Made by a program: the position numbers and the translations under genes. This document shows positions 9,068 through 17,841 of a DNA stretch of 44,866 bases, piece by piece; position 1 is the first letter of the stretch, and each line of letters opens with the position of its first letter. The stretch lies in the NCBI GenBank assembly GCA_903952135.1, contig CAJBER010000069.1, positions 1-44,866 on the forward strand, written 5' to 3'. This stretch comes from an uncultured Algoriphagus sp. Its GTDB lineage: Bacteria; Bacteroidota; Bacteroidia; Cytophagales; Cyclobacteriaceae. The notes under the pieces are model-generated. The model was not told the origin of the DNA and did no database searches. It saw only the letters and a program-made list of their open reading frames with translations.

Positions 9068-10362
9068 GGTGTCAATGCTTTTTTGTAGGTTTCTATGGCT
9101 CGATTGCGCGCAAATTTATGATCTACAATTGGTTTTGGGTAGGCTGCTGTCCCAAATTCTGGAATCCATTTTTTGATGTAGGTAAGGTCCTTGTCAAACT
9201 TTTCGGTTTGGGAATCAGGGTTGAAAACCCGGAAATAGGGCTGCGCATCGGTACCTGTTCCTGCCGCCCATTGCCATCCTCCATTGTTGGAGGCCAGTTC
9301 AAAGTCCAGCAATTTCTTTGCAAAATAGGCCTCTCCCCAGCGCCAGTCGATGAGCAAGTGCTTGGTCAAAAAGGAAGCCACAATCATGCGCACTCGGTTG
9401 TGCATAAAGCCTGTAGCATTCAGTTCCCGCATGCCTGCGTCCACAATAGGATAGCCGGTGGTGCCTGCACACCAAGCGTCAAATTCGGCTTCATTATTTC
9501 TCCAAGGGATGCGGTCGTACTGGGGTTTGAAAGCCCGATCTACTACCTGAGGGGCATTTCCCAAGATCATCGCATAAAATTCCCGCCAGATCAATTCATT
9601 CATGTAGGTGGCGTTAAGCGAGATAGCCTTGAGGGCGAGTTTGCGGATGGAAAGCGTGCCAAATCGAAGGTGAATTCCTAAGCGGCTGGTACCCCGCTGA
9701 GCGGGAAAATTTCTGCGTTCCTCGTAGTGACGAACGATCTCCTCGTCGAGTTCGCTACTAGGAATTTCAATGGGAGAAGGAGCAAAACCCATGTCCGTTA
9801 GCGTAGGCATGGGTAGCGGGGAACTCTGAACTAAGTTTTTCCAATTGGCAGTGGGTAGGGGCTGTACGCGGGTGGTTCTAAATTTTTCCAACCAGTTTTT
9901 ACTGTAGGGGGTAAAGACCTTGTAAAACTCCCCGGATCCATTGACGATTTCTCCAGGTTCAAAGATGACTTGGTCTTTGAAGGATAGGAACGGAATGTTT
10001 TTTTCTCCAAGTAGGGCTTCTACTTGGCTATCCCGGGATTGGGCATAGGGCTCGTAATCCCGGTTGGTGTAGACAGACTGCACCTCGTATTCGGTGAGTA
10101 GCTTTTGAAAGATTTCTTCTGGATGTCCGTATCGAACGAGCATGGAACTTCCTTGCTGCTCGAAGTAAGCCTTCAAACGCGTAATCTGGGTATGTATAAA
10201 AGAGACACGGGCATCGGTTTTATCTTCTAATACATCCAAAATGTGCCGGTCAAAAATGAAAAGCGGGAATACCTGTTCCTCCTGTTGCAAGGAGTAAAAA
10301 AGTGCAGTCTGGTCTTCGATACGGAGGTCGCGCCGAAACCAGCACAGGCTAATTTTTTTCAT
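9064..10362 (-). CDS. phr: Deoxyribodipyrimidine photolyase
   Basis: 432 aa, full length for a class I photolyase. The N-terminal alpha/beta domain begins ISLCWFRRDLRIEDQTAL. The FAD-binding helical domain contains GTSRLGIHLRFGTLSIR, ELIWREFYAMIL, WCAGTTGYPIVDAGMREL, GFMHNRVRMIVASFL, DWRWGEAYFAKKL, DFELASNNGGWQWAAGTGTDAQPYFRVFNP. These contain the flavin-binding Asn (SNNGGWQW) and the electron-transfer tryptophans. It repairs UV-induced cyclobutane dimers in the cytoplasm using light. First gene of the three-gene operon running to 7280. Confidence 0.95.
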   Translation of the reverse strand: MKKISLCWFRRDLRIEDQTALFYSLQQEEQVFPLFIFDRHILDVLEDKTDARVSFIHTQITRLKAYFEQQGSSMLVRYGHPEEIFQKLLTEYEVQSVYTNRDYEPYAQSRDSQVEALLGEKNIPFLSFKDQVIFEPGEIVNGSGEFYKVFTPYSKNWLEKFRTTRVQPLPTANWKNLVQSSPLPMPTLTDMGFAPSPIEIPSSELDEEIVRHYEERRNFPAQRGTSRLGIHLRFGTLSIRKLALKAISLNATYMNELIWREFYAMILGNAPQVVDRAFKPQYDRIPWRNNEAEFDAWCAGTTGYPIVDAGMRELNATGFMHNRVRMIVASFLTKHLLIDWRWGEAYFAKKLLDFELASNNGGWQWAAGTGTDAQPYFRVFNPDSQTEKFDKDLTYIKKWIPEFGTAAYPKPIVDHKFARNRAIETYKKALTP

Positions 10363-10419
10363 ACATGTTCTTTAGGTAGAGAATACCGAGGAGATAGAAA
10401 TTGTTTAAAATTTTTAATT

Positions 10420-10446
10420 GTCGACAGTGGACCGTTGACAATTAAC
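10420..10446. repeat. GTNNAC heptad array (four units)
   Basis: GTCGAC, GTGGAC, GTTGAC and ATTAAC start at 10420, 10427, 10434 and 10441, exactly 7 bp apart. It also contains a 9-bp inverted repeat (10414-10422 with 10437-10445), so it can fold as a hairpin 9 nt past the TamB stop. There is no T-run typical of a terminator. Confidence 0.7.
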
Positions 10447-10454
10447 TTTGGCTT

Positions 10455-13400
10455 TCAATTTTCCTTGGGAGGAATTTTCTCCAAACGTACTGGTGGAATG
10501 TAATCGTCCTGAAGGGGAAGATTTTCGAGTTTAATCGGTTTCCAGTTTTCTTTTACCCCATAATCATCTCGTAAAAAGTCATCGGAATCCTGAAGATTGA
10601 GGCGCTCAGCCTTTCTGCGGGCGAGTTTTCGGAAGAGCTCGGATACCGAATTGAAGGATACGTTTTGCGTCACAGAAGCGCCATAAGAGAGCACGTTTTG
10701 CGATAGGGACAGCGAGGTAAAGGTGTTGAAATTATTGCGGTTGAAGATCCGAAGTCGGTAGACGCCATCTTCGGTAATCAAGTATTCTGCCTGCCAATCT
10801 CCAATGATGGATGCCGCGCTGGCGGACCCTTTGTTGTCCGTAAATCCACCATCTCGGGAAACGCGTAGTCGACCATCTAGGAAGGTTCGTGCCACGCTGA
10901 TTTGGAAATTTTCTAGGGCATTTTGATCCATGGTCGCCAAGTCTATGGATACCTCAAGATTTTTGTCCAGCTGTCCCATAAAGCGGTTGATTTGGGAAGA
11001 TAGCAAGTTTCCCAGGCTCGAGGATAGCGTGGATCCCCCAGAAAACTGCCCCTCAGGAGAAAAGCTTTGCGCGACGATAACCGAAAACACCTGCCGATTC
11101 ATCTCCTGTTCATCCGCAGCTACTCGATTTTGGAAGGCTGAAATGGTCGTTTGCACATCGCCACTGGAAGGGAAGGCGCTGAAGTCAAATCCAAATTTGA
11201 AAGTTGGGGAGAGCAGTTCTCCTTGCAGGTCCATGAGCACCTTCACGGGGAATCTTCTTCGCATCTGGCTATTTTCCTGTTCGGTGCTATTTGCATTGAG
11301 CAGGGGCTGGAGGGATACATTTTCTTGGTAGCTGGCCTTCAGGTTCATGATCCCTGTATAGGGGTCTCCATACCAAGTGATTCTTCCTCCAGGTTGGACG
11401 ATAAACTGTTTTTTGACCACGTTGTAGAGGGAGAAATTATATTTTCCTTCCACAATATCGTAGTTGCCAGCAAGCGAGAAATTACCCTGCGTATCCACGT
11501 TCATGTTGAGCGTTCCTCTTCCTCGCCCTTGGATACTTTCTTCTGTCTTTGGGTCGATGATGATCTCTGTAAATGCATCTGGGGTAATGTCCAGAATAAA
11601 ATTCATTCGAATGTTTTCAATCTCCAATCGCTTGACTTCCTCAGCCAAGGCACGAATGCGAACCGTGTCCTGCACGTTGATCACTTGAATGAAGTCTTCT
11701 TGGAATTGTTCCTTGGAACTCGTCAATGGAATTGAAATTCGGGTATTGGGCCGTGAAGTCACACGGGCGTTCACATCCAGGTTGCTCATACTTCCTTTGA
11801 TCGCTAAAGTACCCGTGGCGTAGGCCGTTCCAAAGAACAATTCGTTGTCCTTGGCACTCGTATTTAGGATCTGGAAATTGCTCAACTGGGAGTTGATGTC
11901 TAAGTAAATGGAAGAAAAATTTTGGTGATTAAGTCCTCCAGTGAAGGTGGCACGATTGCCATTCCCATCGCGAAAAGCAAGGTCTTGAAAACTGACTTGA
12001 GTAGGTCGGAAGAGTAGGCTGCCGTCCAATTGGTAGGAGGTATTTAGGTAATTGATGCGCAATTTACCTTGTTCAACACGAGCACTGCCGAGCAATTCTG
12101 GGTTATCTAAATTCCCTTGGAGTTGTAGGTTGCCTGATAAGGTTCCACCGAGATTGGAAATGTATTTGGATAGAAATGGCTCAAAAATCACCAAATTGGC
12201 TTGGGTGAGTTTGGCATCAAAGTCAAGGTTTTCGGAGTCCAAATCCACTGTTCCATCAATAGCAATTTTCTTCTGTTCATTGAAGAAATTTTCCAAGTTG
12301 AGTCTCAAGTCCCGTTCTTCCATGGCTGCGGAGAGATCCACTTCCCCAATTGGAAAATCGTTGATTTCTAGGCCTTCCACATGAAGCGATCCTGTGAGTT
12401 TGGCTTGATCTTGTAGCGAGGCAAGTTGGAAACGTCCATCTGCAATCCCTTCTACCTCCAGCGCACTGATGGTATTGAGCAGGTCCAGCGAGACGCCTTT
12501 GAGATCGAGTTCCAGGGATTCATTGGGATTGGAGGTGATTTTCCCTTCCAAACCAAGAGATTGCCCTTCATTGGCAATTCGAAGTTTGGAGAAAGTAAGG
12601 GCACCATCTTGCAGGCTGACTAGGTTATTCGGGTCAAACTGCCATTCACGATTCAAGACCCGAAGTAGGGAAGGCTTGAATTTGAGGAAAGTTCCTGCTT
12701 TGGTAAACTGGGTTTCCGCCTCAATTCGCGCCTTACTTTGCGTGGAATCCTGGTCCAAGCTGAGTAGCAAATCCAAGTTGGTTTGATCCCAGATTGCTTC
12801 TACCCCTAGGTTGGTAAACCCAAGCGTTTTTCCCACAGCCTGCTTCTTGGAGTAGACGTAAAAGGAGGCCAAAATATCTGAACTATTGATGATTTTGGAG
12901 GTATTGAAGTCGATGTTGGTATCAAAAGCGGTATTGCCATTGTAGGTGATGGTATCCACGGATGTAAAAAAGTTGAACACCGTATTCTCGGTGGTTTGGT
13001 AGAAGGCGCCTTCCAAAACGGTGTTCTTGGAGATGCTGAGTTGCGGTTCAACCAAGTGGATGAGGGGATTGATGTCCCGCATGCGGATGTTCAAGTCCAG
13101 GTTGTAGTTCTCTGAAAAATTCTCCTTCAGGTTTGCCAGCGGAGGAGTTTCATTGAGCAGGATGGAAAGGTATTGCTTGCCGAGTATCTGTAAATCTTTG
13201 CTCATCTGCTCCAGTTCAAACTGACCTGAAGCGGCCATGACCAGGTAGTCTGAATTTAGGGATAGAGTGCGAGTGCCTCCGGCAAATAAGGACTGCACAA
13301 AAAAATCGCCGGCATCCAAGGAGCGGTCTTTGTAGCCAACTTTCAGGTCCTTCACCCGAGCAATGCCTTGTACATCGTCTAAAGTGATGCCTTGGGTATC

Positions 13401-15065
13401 CATGTCTAGGTTTCCACTGAGATACACCGGGGTTTCGGTCAAGTTGAGGCGATCTAGAAATGCGGTATCCAGCTCAACCAAAAGCTTGACCGAGTCAATG
13501 CCTGGATTGAGGTTGAGCGTGCCCTTGACCCGCGATTTGAGGTTGGGGTCATTGATGGAGAGATTGCCTCGGAAAAGGTTGAGACCATAGATGGCGTCTG
13601 TTTGAATCCCAGTGTAGCGGTAGTTGTTGATCCCGATTTCACTGATACTCGCATTGAGGTCTACGAGGGCTGTTTCCAAGGATTCTCCCTTGGCTTGAAT
13701 GGTGCCTTCTAGGGAAAGTTTTTGGAATAACTCCTGATTTTCGGCGAGAATCCCTAAGTCCAAATTTTGGATGCGCAGTTTGGAAGTAAGAATGGAAATG
13801 GCTCCTTTTTGCTCGTAATCTAACCGGCCATTTAGGTTTCCAATACTGGTAGCAAAGGAGCCGTTGGTGGTAAAGCGATTCAGCATACCTGTCAGGTCAG
13901 CATCAAAACGAATGATATTGAACTTGTTCAGTTCTTTTTGAACCGCTGGCTGCAGGTAGGGGCTCAAGTCTTTTGCGGAGACCACCGAATTTTTTAAGTC
14001 CACTCGTAAGTAGGTGCTATCAACTTTGGGTAAGCCCTCAATGGAAAAAGAACCGAAAAGAGCTGTCTTTTCACCCATTCGAATCAAAAATTCTTCAGAG
14101 GTAAGGTCTGAAATCTTTCCAGTCACCGTGCCACTTAAACTTAAAACATCTTCGATTGGAGGTAGGGTAGGTGCAAATCGGCGAATGTCAGAAAGGTCTA
14201 GTACTGTTTCGTCGAAGGTGGCGGTAAGCTGGACTTGATTCACAAAATCACCGTAGCCTTTGGGTCCCTTGGGTTCAAATCGTAAGTAGTTTTGGATTCG
14301 GCTTTTGTCCGTTTGGAGGTCCAGATCTTTCAGCTCCAAGGACTCCGGACTGTAGGCAAGAAGGGTTTTCAATTGCTTCACCTGCAATCCTGTGAAGCGC
14401 TCTTTTCCGCTTAGGTTGCGAAGGTCTAGGCTCAAATTTGGCCCCTCCAATCGAAAATTGGAGGCATTGGCAGTCAGCTCGTTCCACTCCATGCGGGAAT
14501 AATCCCAGCCTTCCGTAATGGGTGCGGCCTGTAGGTTCGTGTAGGCAAAGGTGGTTTGCCGGAGTTCAAGTTCGTTGATGAAAAAACGTGCGGTCGGCTT
14601 TTCTGTCGGAACACTTCCAAAAGCCTGACCCAATGCGGTAATCCATTGGTTGATATTCAAGCTAGAGTCTCCTTTGTGGTTGATCAGGTGAATGCGTGCT
14701 TTTTCCAAACGAATATGATCCAGAAGTGGGTCTCCAGGTGGGAGGAGGGAGGAGATGGAAAAATCTGCGTAGAGCACGGCTGCTCCGATCATCAGACTAT
14801 CTTTTTGGTCGTAGATTGCTACATTTTCCAAGTTGAGTGCATCCCACCAGCTGAGGCTAATGGTCCCTATCTCGGTACGAAACTTGGTTTTTTCACTGAG
14901 CGAACTCGTGACTTTGTCGATGAGCCAGTTTTGAACAGGTGGGAGCTGGATAACTAGGCCGAGTGCTAAAAAAAGGAGTAGAATAGAAAAGACAGACCAA
15001 CTCACTACTCGGAAAGCTTTGTGTAAAAAATCCGTAACTTTGGCCTTATTTTCCAATGGGTACAA
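10455..15065 (-). CDS. TamB-like translocation/assembly module protein (AsmA-like, DUF490)
   Basis: 1536 aa. One N-terminal membrane anchor (SWSVFSILLLFLALGLVIQLP) follows the basic stretch KVTDFLHKAFR. Then comes a very long repetitive beta-rich body with N-terminal AsmA character (TKFRTEIGTISLSWWDALNLENV) and a C-terminal TamB/DUF490 domain (GRGRGTLNMNVDTQGNFSLAG...NFSLYNVVKKQFIVQPGGRITWYGDPYTG). Such proteins bridge the periplasm and are linked to outer-membrane protein insertion and lipid transport. An in-frame TAG lies just upstream at 15075-15077 and there is no ATG before the anchor, so translation must start at a non-ATG codon: TTG at 15065, or TTG at 15056. Confidence 0.9.
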   Translation of the reverse strand: MYPLENKAKVTDFLHKAFRVVSWSVFSILLLFLALGLVIQLPPVQNWLIDKVTSSLSEKTKFRTEIGTISLSWWDALNLENVAIYDQKDSLMIGAAVLYADFSISSLLPPGDPLLDHIRLEKARIHLINHKGDSSLNINQWITALGQAFGSVPTEKPTARFFINELELRQTTFAYTNLQAAPITEGWDYSRMEWNELTANASNFRLEGPNLSLDLRNLSGKERFTGLQVKQLKTLLAYSPESLELKDLDLQTDKSRIQNYLRFEPKGPKGYGDFVNQVQLTATFDETVLDLSDIRRFAPTLPPIEDVLSLSGTVTGKISDLTSEEFLIRMGEKTALFGSFSIEGLPKVDSTYLRVDLKNSVVSAKDLSPYLQPAVQKELNKFNIIRFDADLTGMLNRFTTNGSFATSIGNLNGRLDYEQKGAISILTSKLRIQNLDLGILAENQELFQKLSLEGTIQAKGESLETALVDLNASISEIGINNYRYTGIQTDAIYGLNLFRGNLSINDPNLKSRVKGTLNLNPGIDSVKLLVELDTAFLDRLNLTETPVYLSGNLDMDTQGITLDDVQGIARVKDLKVGYKDRSLDAGDFFVQSLFAGGTRTLSLNSDYLVMAASGQFELEQMSKDLQILGKQYLSILLNETPPLANLKENFSENYNLDLNIRMRDINPLIHLVEPQLSISKNTVLEGAFYQTTENTVFNFFTSVDTITYNGNTAFDTNIDFNTSKIINSSDILASFYVYSKKQAVGKTLGFTNLGVEAIWDQTNLDLLLSLDQDSTQSKARIEAETQFTKAGTFLKFKPSLLRVLNREWQFDPNNLVSLQDGALTFSKLRIANEGQSLGLEGKITSNPNESLELDLKGVSLDLLNTISALEVEGIADGRFQLASLQDQAKLTGSLHVEGLEINDFPIGEVDLSAAMEERDLRLNLENFFNEQKKIAIDGTVDLDSENLDFDAKLTQANLVIFEPFLSKYISNLGGTLSGNLQLQGNLDNPELLGSARVEQGKLRINYLNTSYQLDGSLLFRPTQVSFQDLAFRDGNGNRATFTGGLNHQNFSSIYLDINSQLSNFQILNTSAKDNELFFGTAYATGTLAIKGSMSNLDVNARVTSRPNTRISIPLTSSKEQFQEDFIQVINVQDTVRIRALAEEVKRLEIENIRMNFILDITPDAFTEIIIDPKTEESIQGRGRGTLNMNVDTQGNFSLAGNYDIVEGKYNFSLYNVVKKQFIVQPGGRITWYGDPYTGIMNLKASYQENVSLQPLLNANSTEQENSQMRRRFPVKVLMDLQGELLSPTFKFGFDFSAFPSSGDVQTTISAFQNRVAADEQEMNRQVFSVIVAQSFSPEGQFSGGSTLSSSLGNLLSSQINRFMGQLDKNLEVSIDLATMDQNALENFQISVARTFLDGRLRVSRDGGFTDNKGSASAASIIGDWQAEYLITEDGVYRLRIFNRNNFNTFTSLSLSQNVLSYGASVTQNVSFNSVSELFRKLARRKAERLNLQDSDDFLRDDYGVKENWKPIKLENLPLQDDYIPPVRLEKIPPKEN
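15035..15042 (+). promoter_or_regulatory. Possible tsaD -7 box inside the tamB 5' end
   Basis: TAACTTTG matches the Bacteroidota -7 consensus TAnnTTTG and ends 13 nt before the tsaD ATG. A TTTG sits at 15018-15021, but the 13-nt spacing is shorter than the usual 19-21, so this is only a partial match. If used, the leader would be about 7 nt. Confidence 0.35.
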
Positions 15066-16069
15066 CCGATATTTCTATACTTGCTATTGAGTCCTCTTGT
15101 GACGAGACTTCTGCCTCCATTATAGTCAATGGCAAAGTACTCAATAATATTGTGGCTACACAATCCGTACACGAAAAATATGGGGGTGTGGTTCCAGAAT
15201 TGGCTTCCCGAGCACATCAGGAAAATCTAATCCCTGTGGTTTATGAGGCACTTTCTGGTGCTGGAATTTCCAAAAAGGAGCTCAGCGCCATTGCCGTGAC
15301 TCGAGGCCCTGGATTGATGGGATCGCTGCTGGTTGGAGTAAGTTTTGCAAAGGCCTTTGCCAAAACCTTAAATCTCCCCCTGATTGATGTCAACCACATG
15401 CAAGCGCACGTGCTGGCCCATTTTATCGAAGAACCCCGGCCCAACTTTCCATTTATTTGTTTGACCGTCAGTGGAGGCCATACCCAACTCGTATGGGTGC
15501 GGGACCACTTGGACATGGAAGTGATCGGGGAAACTCAGGACGATGCGGTGGGAGAGGCCTTTGATAAGACGGCCAAGCTCCTTGGGCTTCCCTACCCTGG
15601 AGGACCCTTGCTCGACCGTTATGCAAAGCAGGGCAATCCCAAGGCTTTTTCATTTCCCATCACGCGCATGCCTGGGCTGAACTATTCTTTTTCAGGTATC
15701 AAAACGGCCGTACTTTACTTTTTGAGAGATCGTTTGGAAGAGAATCCCAATTTCATCACCGAAAACCTACCCGACTTGTGCGCCAGCATTCAGCACACTT
15801 TGGTGGAAATGTTGCTCATCAAGTTGAAGGAAGCCATGAAGCAGGTGGGCGTCACCGAAGTAGCCATAGCTGGCGGAGTGTCTGCCAATTCAGGATTGCG
15901 TAGCGCCTTGGCTGCTCTGGCCCAGCGCAAGGGTTGGAAATTGTATGTGCCCGAGTTTGAATATTGCACCGATAATGCAGCCATGATTGCGATGGCCGCA
16001 CATTACAAGTATCTTCGAAAAGATTTTGTCGGATACGACCTGGTTCCCTTAGCCAAATTAAAATTGTAA
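15056..16069 (+). CDS. tsaD: tRNA N6-adenosine threonylcarbamoyltransferase TsaD
   Basis: 337 aa, full length. Family signatures visible: ILAIESSCDETSASI at the N-terminus, KYGGVVPELASRAHQEN, AVTRGPGLMGSLLVG, the metal-binding HMQAHVLAHF, VSGGHTQLVWV, GEAFDKTAKLLGLPYPGG, FSGIKTAV, AIAGGVSANSGLR and CTDNAAMIA. With TsaB, TsaC and TsaE it makes t6A37 in ANN-decoding tRNAs. It heads the plus-strand operon tsaD-smpB-NlpC-like-HNH. Its ATG overlaps the 5' end of the divergent tamB gene by 10 bp. Confidence 0.97.
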   Translation: MGTTDISILAIESSCDETSASIIVNGKVLNNIVATQSVHEKYGGVVPELASRAHQENLIPVVYEALSGAGISKKELSAIAVTRGPGLMGSLLVGVSFAKAFAKTLNLPLIDVNHMQAHVLAHFIEEPRPNFPFICLTVSGGHTQLVWVRDHLDMEVIGETQDDAVGEAFDKTAKLLGLPYPGGPLLDRYAKQGNPKAFSFPITRMPGLNYSFSGIKTAVLYFLRDRLEENPNFITENLPDLCASIQHTLVEMLLIKLKEAMKQVGVTEVAIAGGVSANSGLRSALAALAQRKGWKLYVPEFEYCTDNAAMIAMAAHYKYLRKDFVGYDLVPLAKLKL

Positions 16070-16070
16070 C

Positions 16071-16541
16071 ATGTCTACCAAGTCCAATCGATTTGAAAAG
16101 GTCGTCAACATTCGAAATAAGAAGGCAAGCTTCGAGTTTGAATTCATCGACACCTATGTGGCTGGTTTGGTGCTGAAGGGAACCGAGATCAAGTCCATCC
16201 GAGAAGGAAAGGTGTCCTTGACCGAGGCGTTTTGTGTTTTTTTTGACGATGAACTTTTTGTTCGACAGCTGCACATTTCTCCCTACAGCATGGCGAGCAG
16301 TTACAACCACGAGGCCGTTCGGGATCGCAAGCTGCTTCTTCAGAAAAAAGAGTTGGTCAAACTCCAAACTAAGTCTGCTGAAAAGGGACTTGCAATTATT
16401 CCTGTTCGTATATTTATCAATGATCGAGGCAAAGCAAAATTGGAAATTGCTCTCGCTCGAGGAAAGAAAAATCACGACAAAAGGCAAGACCTGAAGGAAA
16501 AAGATGCGAAAAGGGAGCTCCAAAGAATGGCCTTTGATTGA
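16071..16541 (+). CDS. smpB: SsrA-binding protein SmpB
   Basis: 156 aa, starting one base after the tsaD stop. Contains the oligonucleotide-binding barrel with NKKASFEFEF, YVAGLVLKGTEIKSIREGKVSLTEAF, and the C-terminal basic tail (ARGKKNHDKRQDLKEKDAKRELQR) that enters the ribosome. It binds tmRNA for rescue of stalled ribosomes. The tmRNA gene itself is not in this window. Its last 38 bases overlap the next gene. Confidence 0.96.
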   Translation: MSTKSNRFEKVVNIRNKKASFEFEFIDTYVAGLVLKGTEIKSIREGKVSLTEAFCVFFDDELFVRQLHISPYSMASSYNHEAVRDRKLLLQKKELVKLQTKSAEKGLAIIPVRIFINDRGKAKLEIALARGKKNHDKRQDLKEKDAKRELQRMAFD

Positions 16542-17301
16542 TGCCTATGGCATCGTGAGGCAGACTGTACTGCCTGTTTACCTTCGTCCCAAAACTGATA
16601 CTGCTTTAGTCACCCAACTCCTTTTTGGAGAGTGTTATTTGATTACGGGCCTTACCTCCGACCGAGACTGGTTTAAGGTGTACCATGAGGATACCCAGAT
16701 GGGTGGTTGGGTATGGGCTAAGTCCATCAAGGAGATTACGGCGGAGGCCTACGATACTTTTCTCAACCAAGATTTTCAGGTAGTCACTAGTCCCATCGCG
16801 GCGATCGACTACCAGGGCACCCACTTGTACTTGCTGCCTGGAAGCAGACTCCATTTTTCAGAAAAAGAACTGTTCAACTGGCAGGACCATTTGGGCTTCA
16901 CCGGAACCTATAGACCCCATGCACTCAAGGCCAGCCGAGAAGAGTTGCTGGAGCTAGCCTTACGCTTTTTGCATGCCCCTTTTCAGGCTGGAGGGCGCAG
17001 CATTTTTGGAATGGATGCCCTTCATGTATTCCCTTTGATTTTCTCCATGGGTGGCTATGCTTGGCCGACTGAAAAGTTGCCAGGTCGCCCCATCGAGCCC
17101 GAAGAAGTAGCTCCTGGAGATATTTTGGTGGGGAGGGATGAAGTACAGGATCATACCTATTATGCCTTGTATCTGGGGGCCGAACAAGTTTTTTGGATGG
17201 ATCACCGCATGCAATCCGGGGATTTGGATGACTGGGAAGAATTTTTGAGTGAGGATACCCCCATGGATGTGGTGGTTAGCATGCATCGTTTACTGAATTG
17301 A
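16504..17301 (+). CDS. SH3 plus degenerate NlpC/P60 (C40-like) protein lacking the catalytic Cys
   Basis: 265 aa. An N-terminal bacterial SH3-like part (IDAYGIVRQTVLPVYLRPKT...LLFGECY...WFKVYHEDTQMGGWV, about 11-75) matches the architecture of Bacteroidota C40 peptidases. The C-terminal part (about 145-265) keeps the fold pattern LALRFLHAPFQAGGRSIFGMD and PGDILVG...HTYYALYLG. At the active site the usual D-C-S-G is D-A-L-H (Asp171-Ala172), so the nucleophile is missing. A His remains at 217. It is probably an inactive peptidoglycan-binding relative. No signal peptide is visible. The ATG at 16504 overlaps smpB by 38 bp; a TTG start near 16534 is possible. Confidence 0.75.
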   Translation: MRKGSSKEWPLIDAYGIVRQTVLPVYLRPKTDTALVTQLLFGECYLITGLTSDRDWFKVYHEDTQMGGWVWAKSIKEITAEAYDTFLNQDFQVVTSPIAAIDYQGTHLYLLPGSRLHFSEKELFNWQDHLGFTGTYRPHALKASREELLELALRFLHAPFQAGGRSIFGMDALHVFPLIFSMGGYAWPTEKLPGRPIEPEEVAPGDILVGRDEVQDHTYYALYLGAEQVFWMDHRMQSGDLDDWEEFLSEDTPMDVVVSMHRLLN

Positions 17302-17304
17302 GGG

Positions 17305-17826
17305 ATGGAAAAGCGGGTGTTGGTATTGAATTTGGATCATTATCCTATCGCTGTGGTATCGGTGCAGAAGGCAATAGTCTTGCTGCTTCTCGAAAAAGCC
17401 AATCTCCTATCTACCTATGAGCTGCTAGAAATCCGTACGGTGACTCGGACCTTTGCCTACCCTGCAGTAATCCGCTTGATCCAGTACAAACATATCCCGT
17501 ACAAGGGGGTGCTGCTGAATCGGGCCAACTTGTTTCGGCGAGACCGAGGAGAATGCCAGTATTGTGGGAGTACGCGACAGCTGACCATTGACCATGTCAT
17601 CCCGAGATCCAAGGGAGGCAAAACCTCCTGGACCAATTTGGTGACCGCCTGCAATCGCTGCAATGTGCTCAAGGGGGACAAGACCCCAGAGCAAGTGGGG
17701 ATGCAACTGCGAACTCCACCTTTTGTGCCTACGCTATCCTATTTTTTGGCGTCTTATGCCGAGCGCCAAGCCCAGGAATGGCTACCCTACTTGGAGACTG
17801 CTGTGGCACAATTGCAAAAGAAATAG
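17305..17826 (+). CDS. HNH endonuclease-family protein
   Basis: 173 aa. The HNH/zinc module is at about 73-127: RDRGECQYCGST (first Cys pair), LTIDHVIPRSKGGKTSWTNLVTACNRCNVLKGDKTP (catalytic His in DHVIPRS, the N residue, and the second Cys pair). The N-terminal region (VLVLNLDHYPIAVVSVQKAIVLLLLEKA) is the extension typical of stand-alone chromosomal HNH proteins widespread in bacteria. It starts 3 bp after the NlpC-like gene and ends the operon. Its cellular substrate is unknown. Confidence 0.9.
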   Translation: MEKRVLVLNLDHYPIAVVSVQKAIVLLLLEKANLLSTYELLEIRTVTRTFAYPAVIRLIQYKHIPYKGVLLNRANLFRRDRGECQYCGSTRQLTIDHVIPRSKGGKTSWTNLVTACNRCNVLKGDKTPEQVGMQLRTPPFVPTLSYFLASYAERQAQEWLPYLETAVAQLQKK

Positions 17827-17841
17827 GGTAAAAAGACTCCC

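Noticed and set aside
9118-9681. 187-aa open frame antisense to photolyase
   Set aside because: Mirror of conserved photolyase codons; no motif.
15852-16523. 223-aa open frame antisense to tsaD and smpB
   Set aside because: Antisense to two well-identified core genes; product composition is not protein-like.
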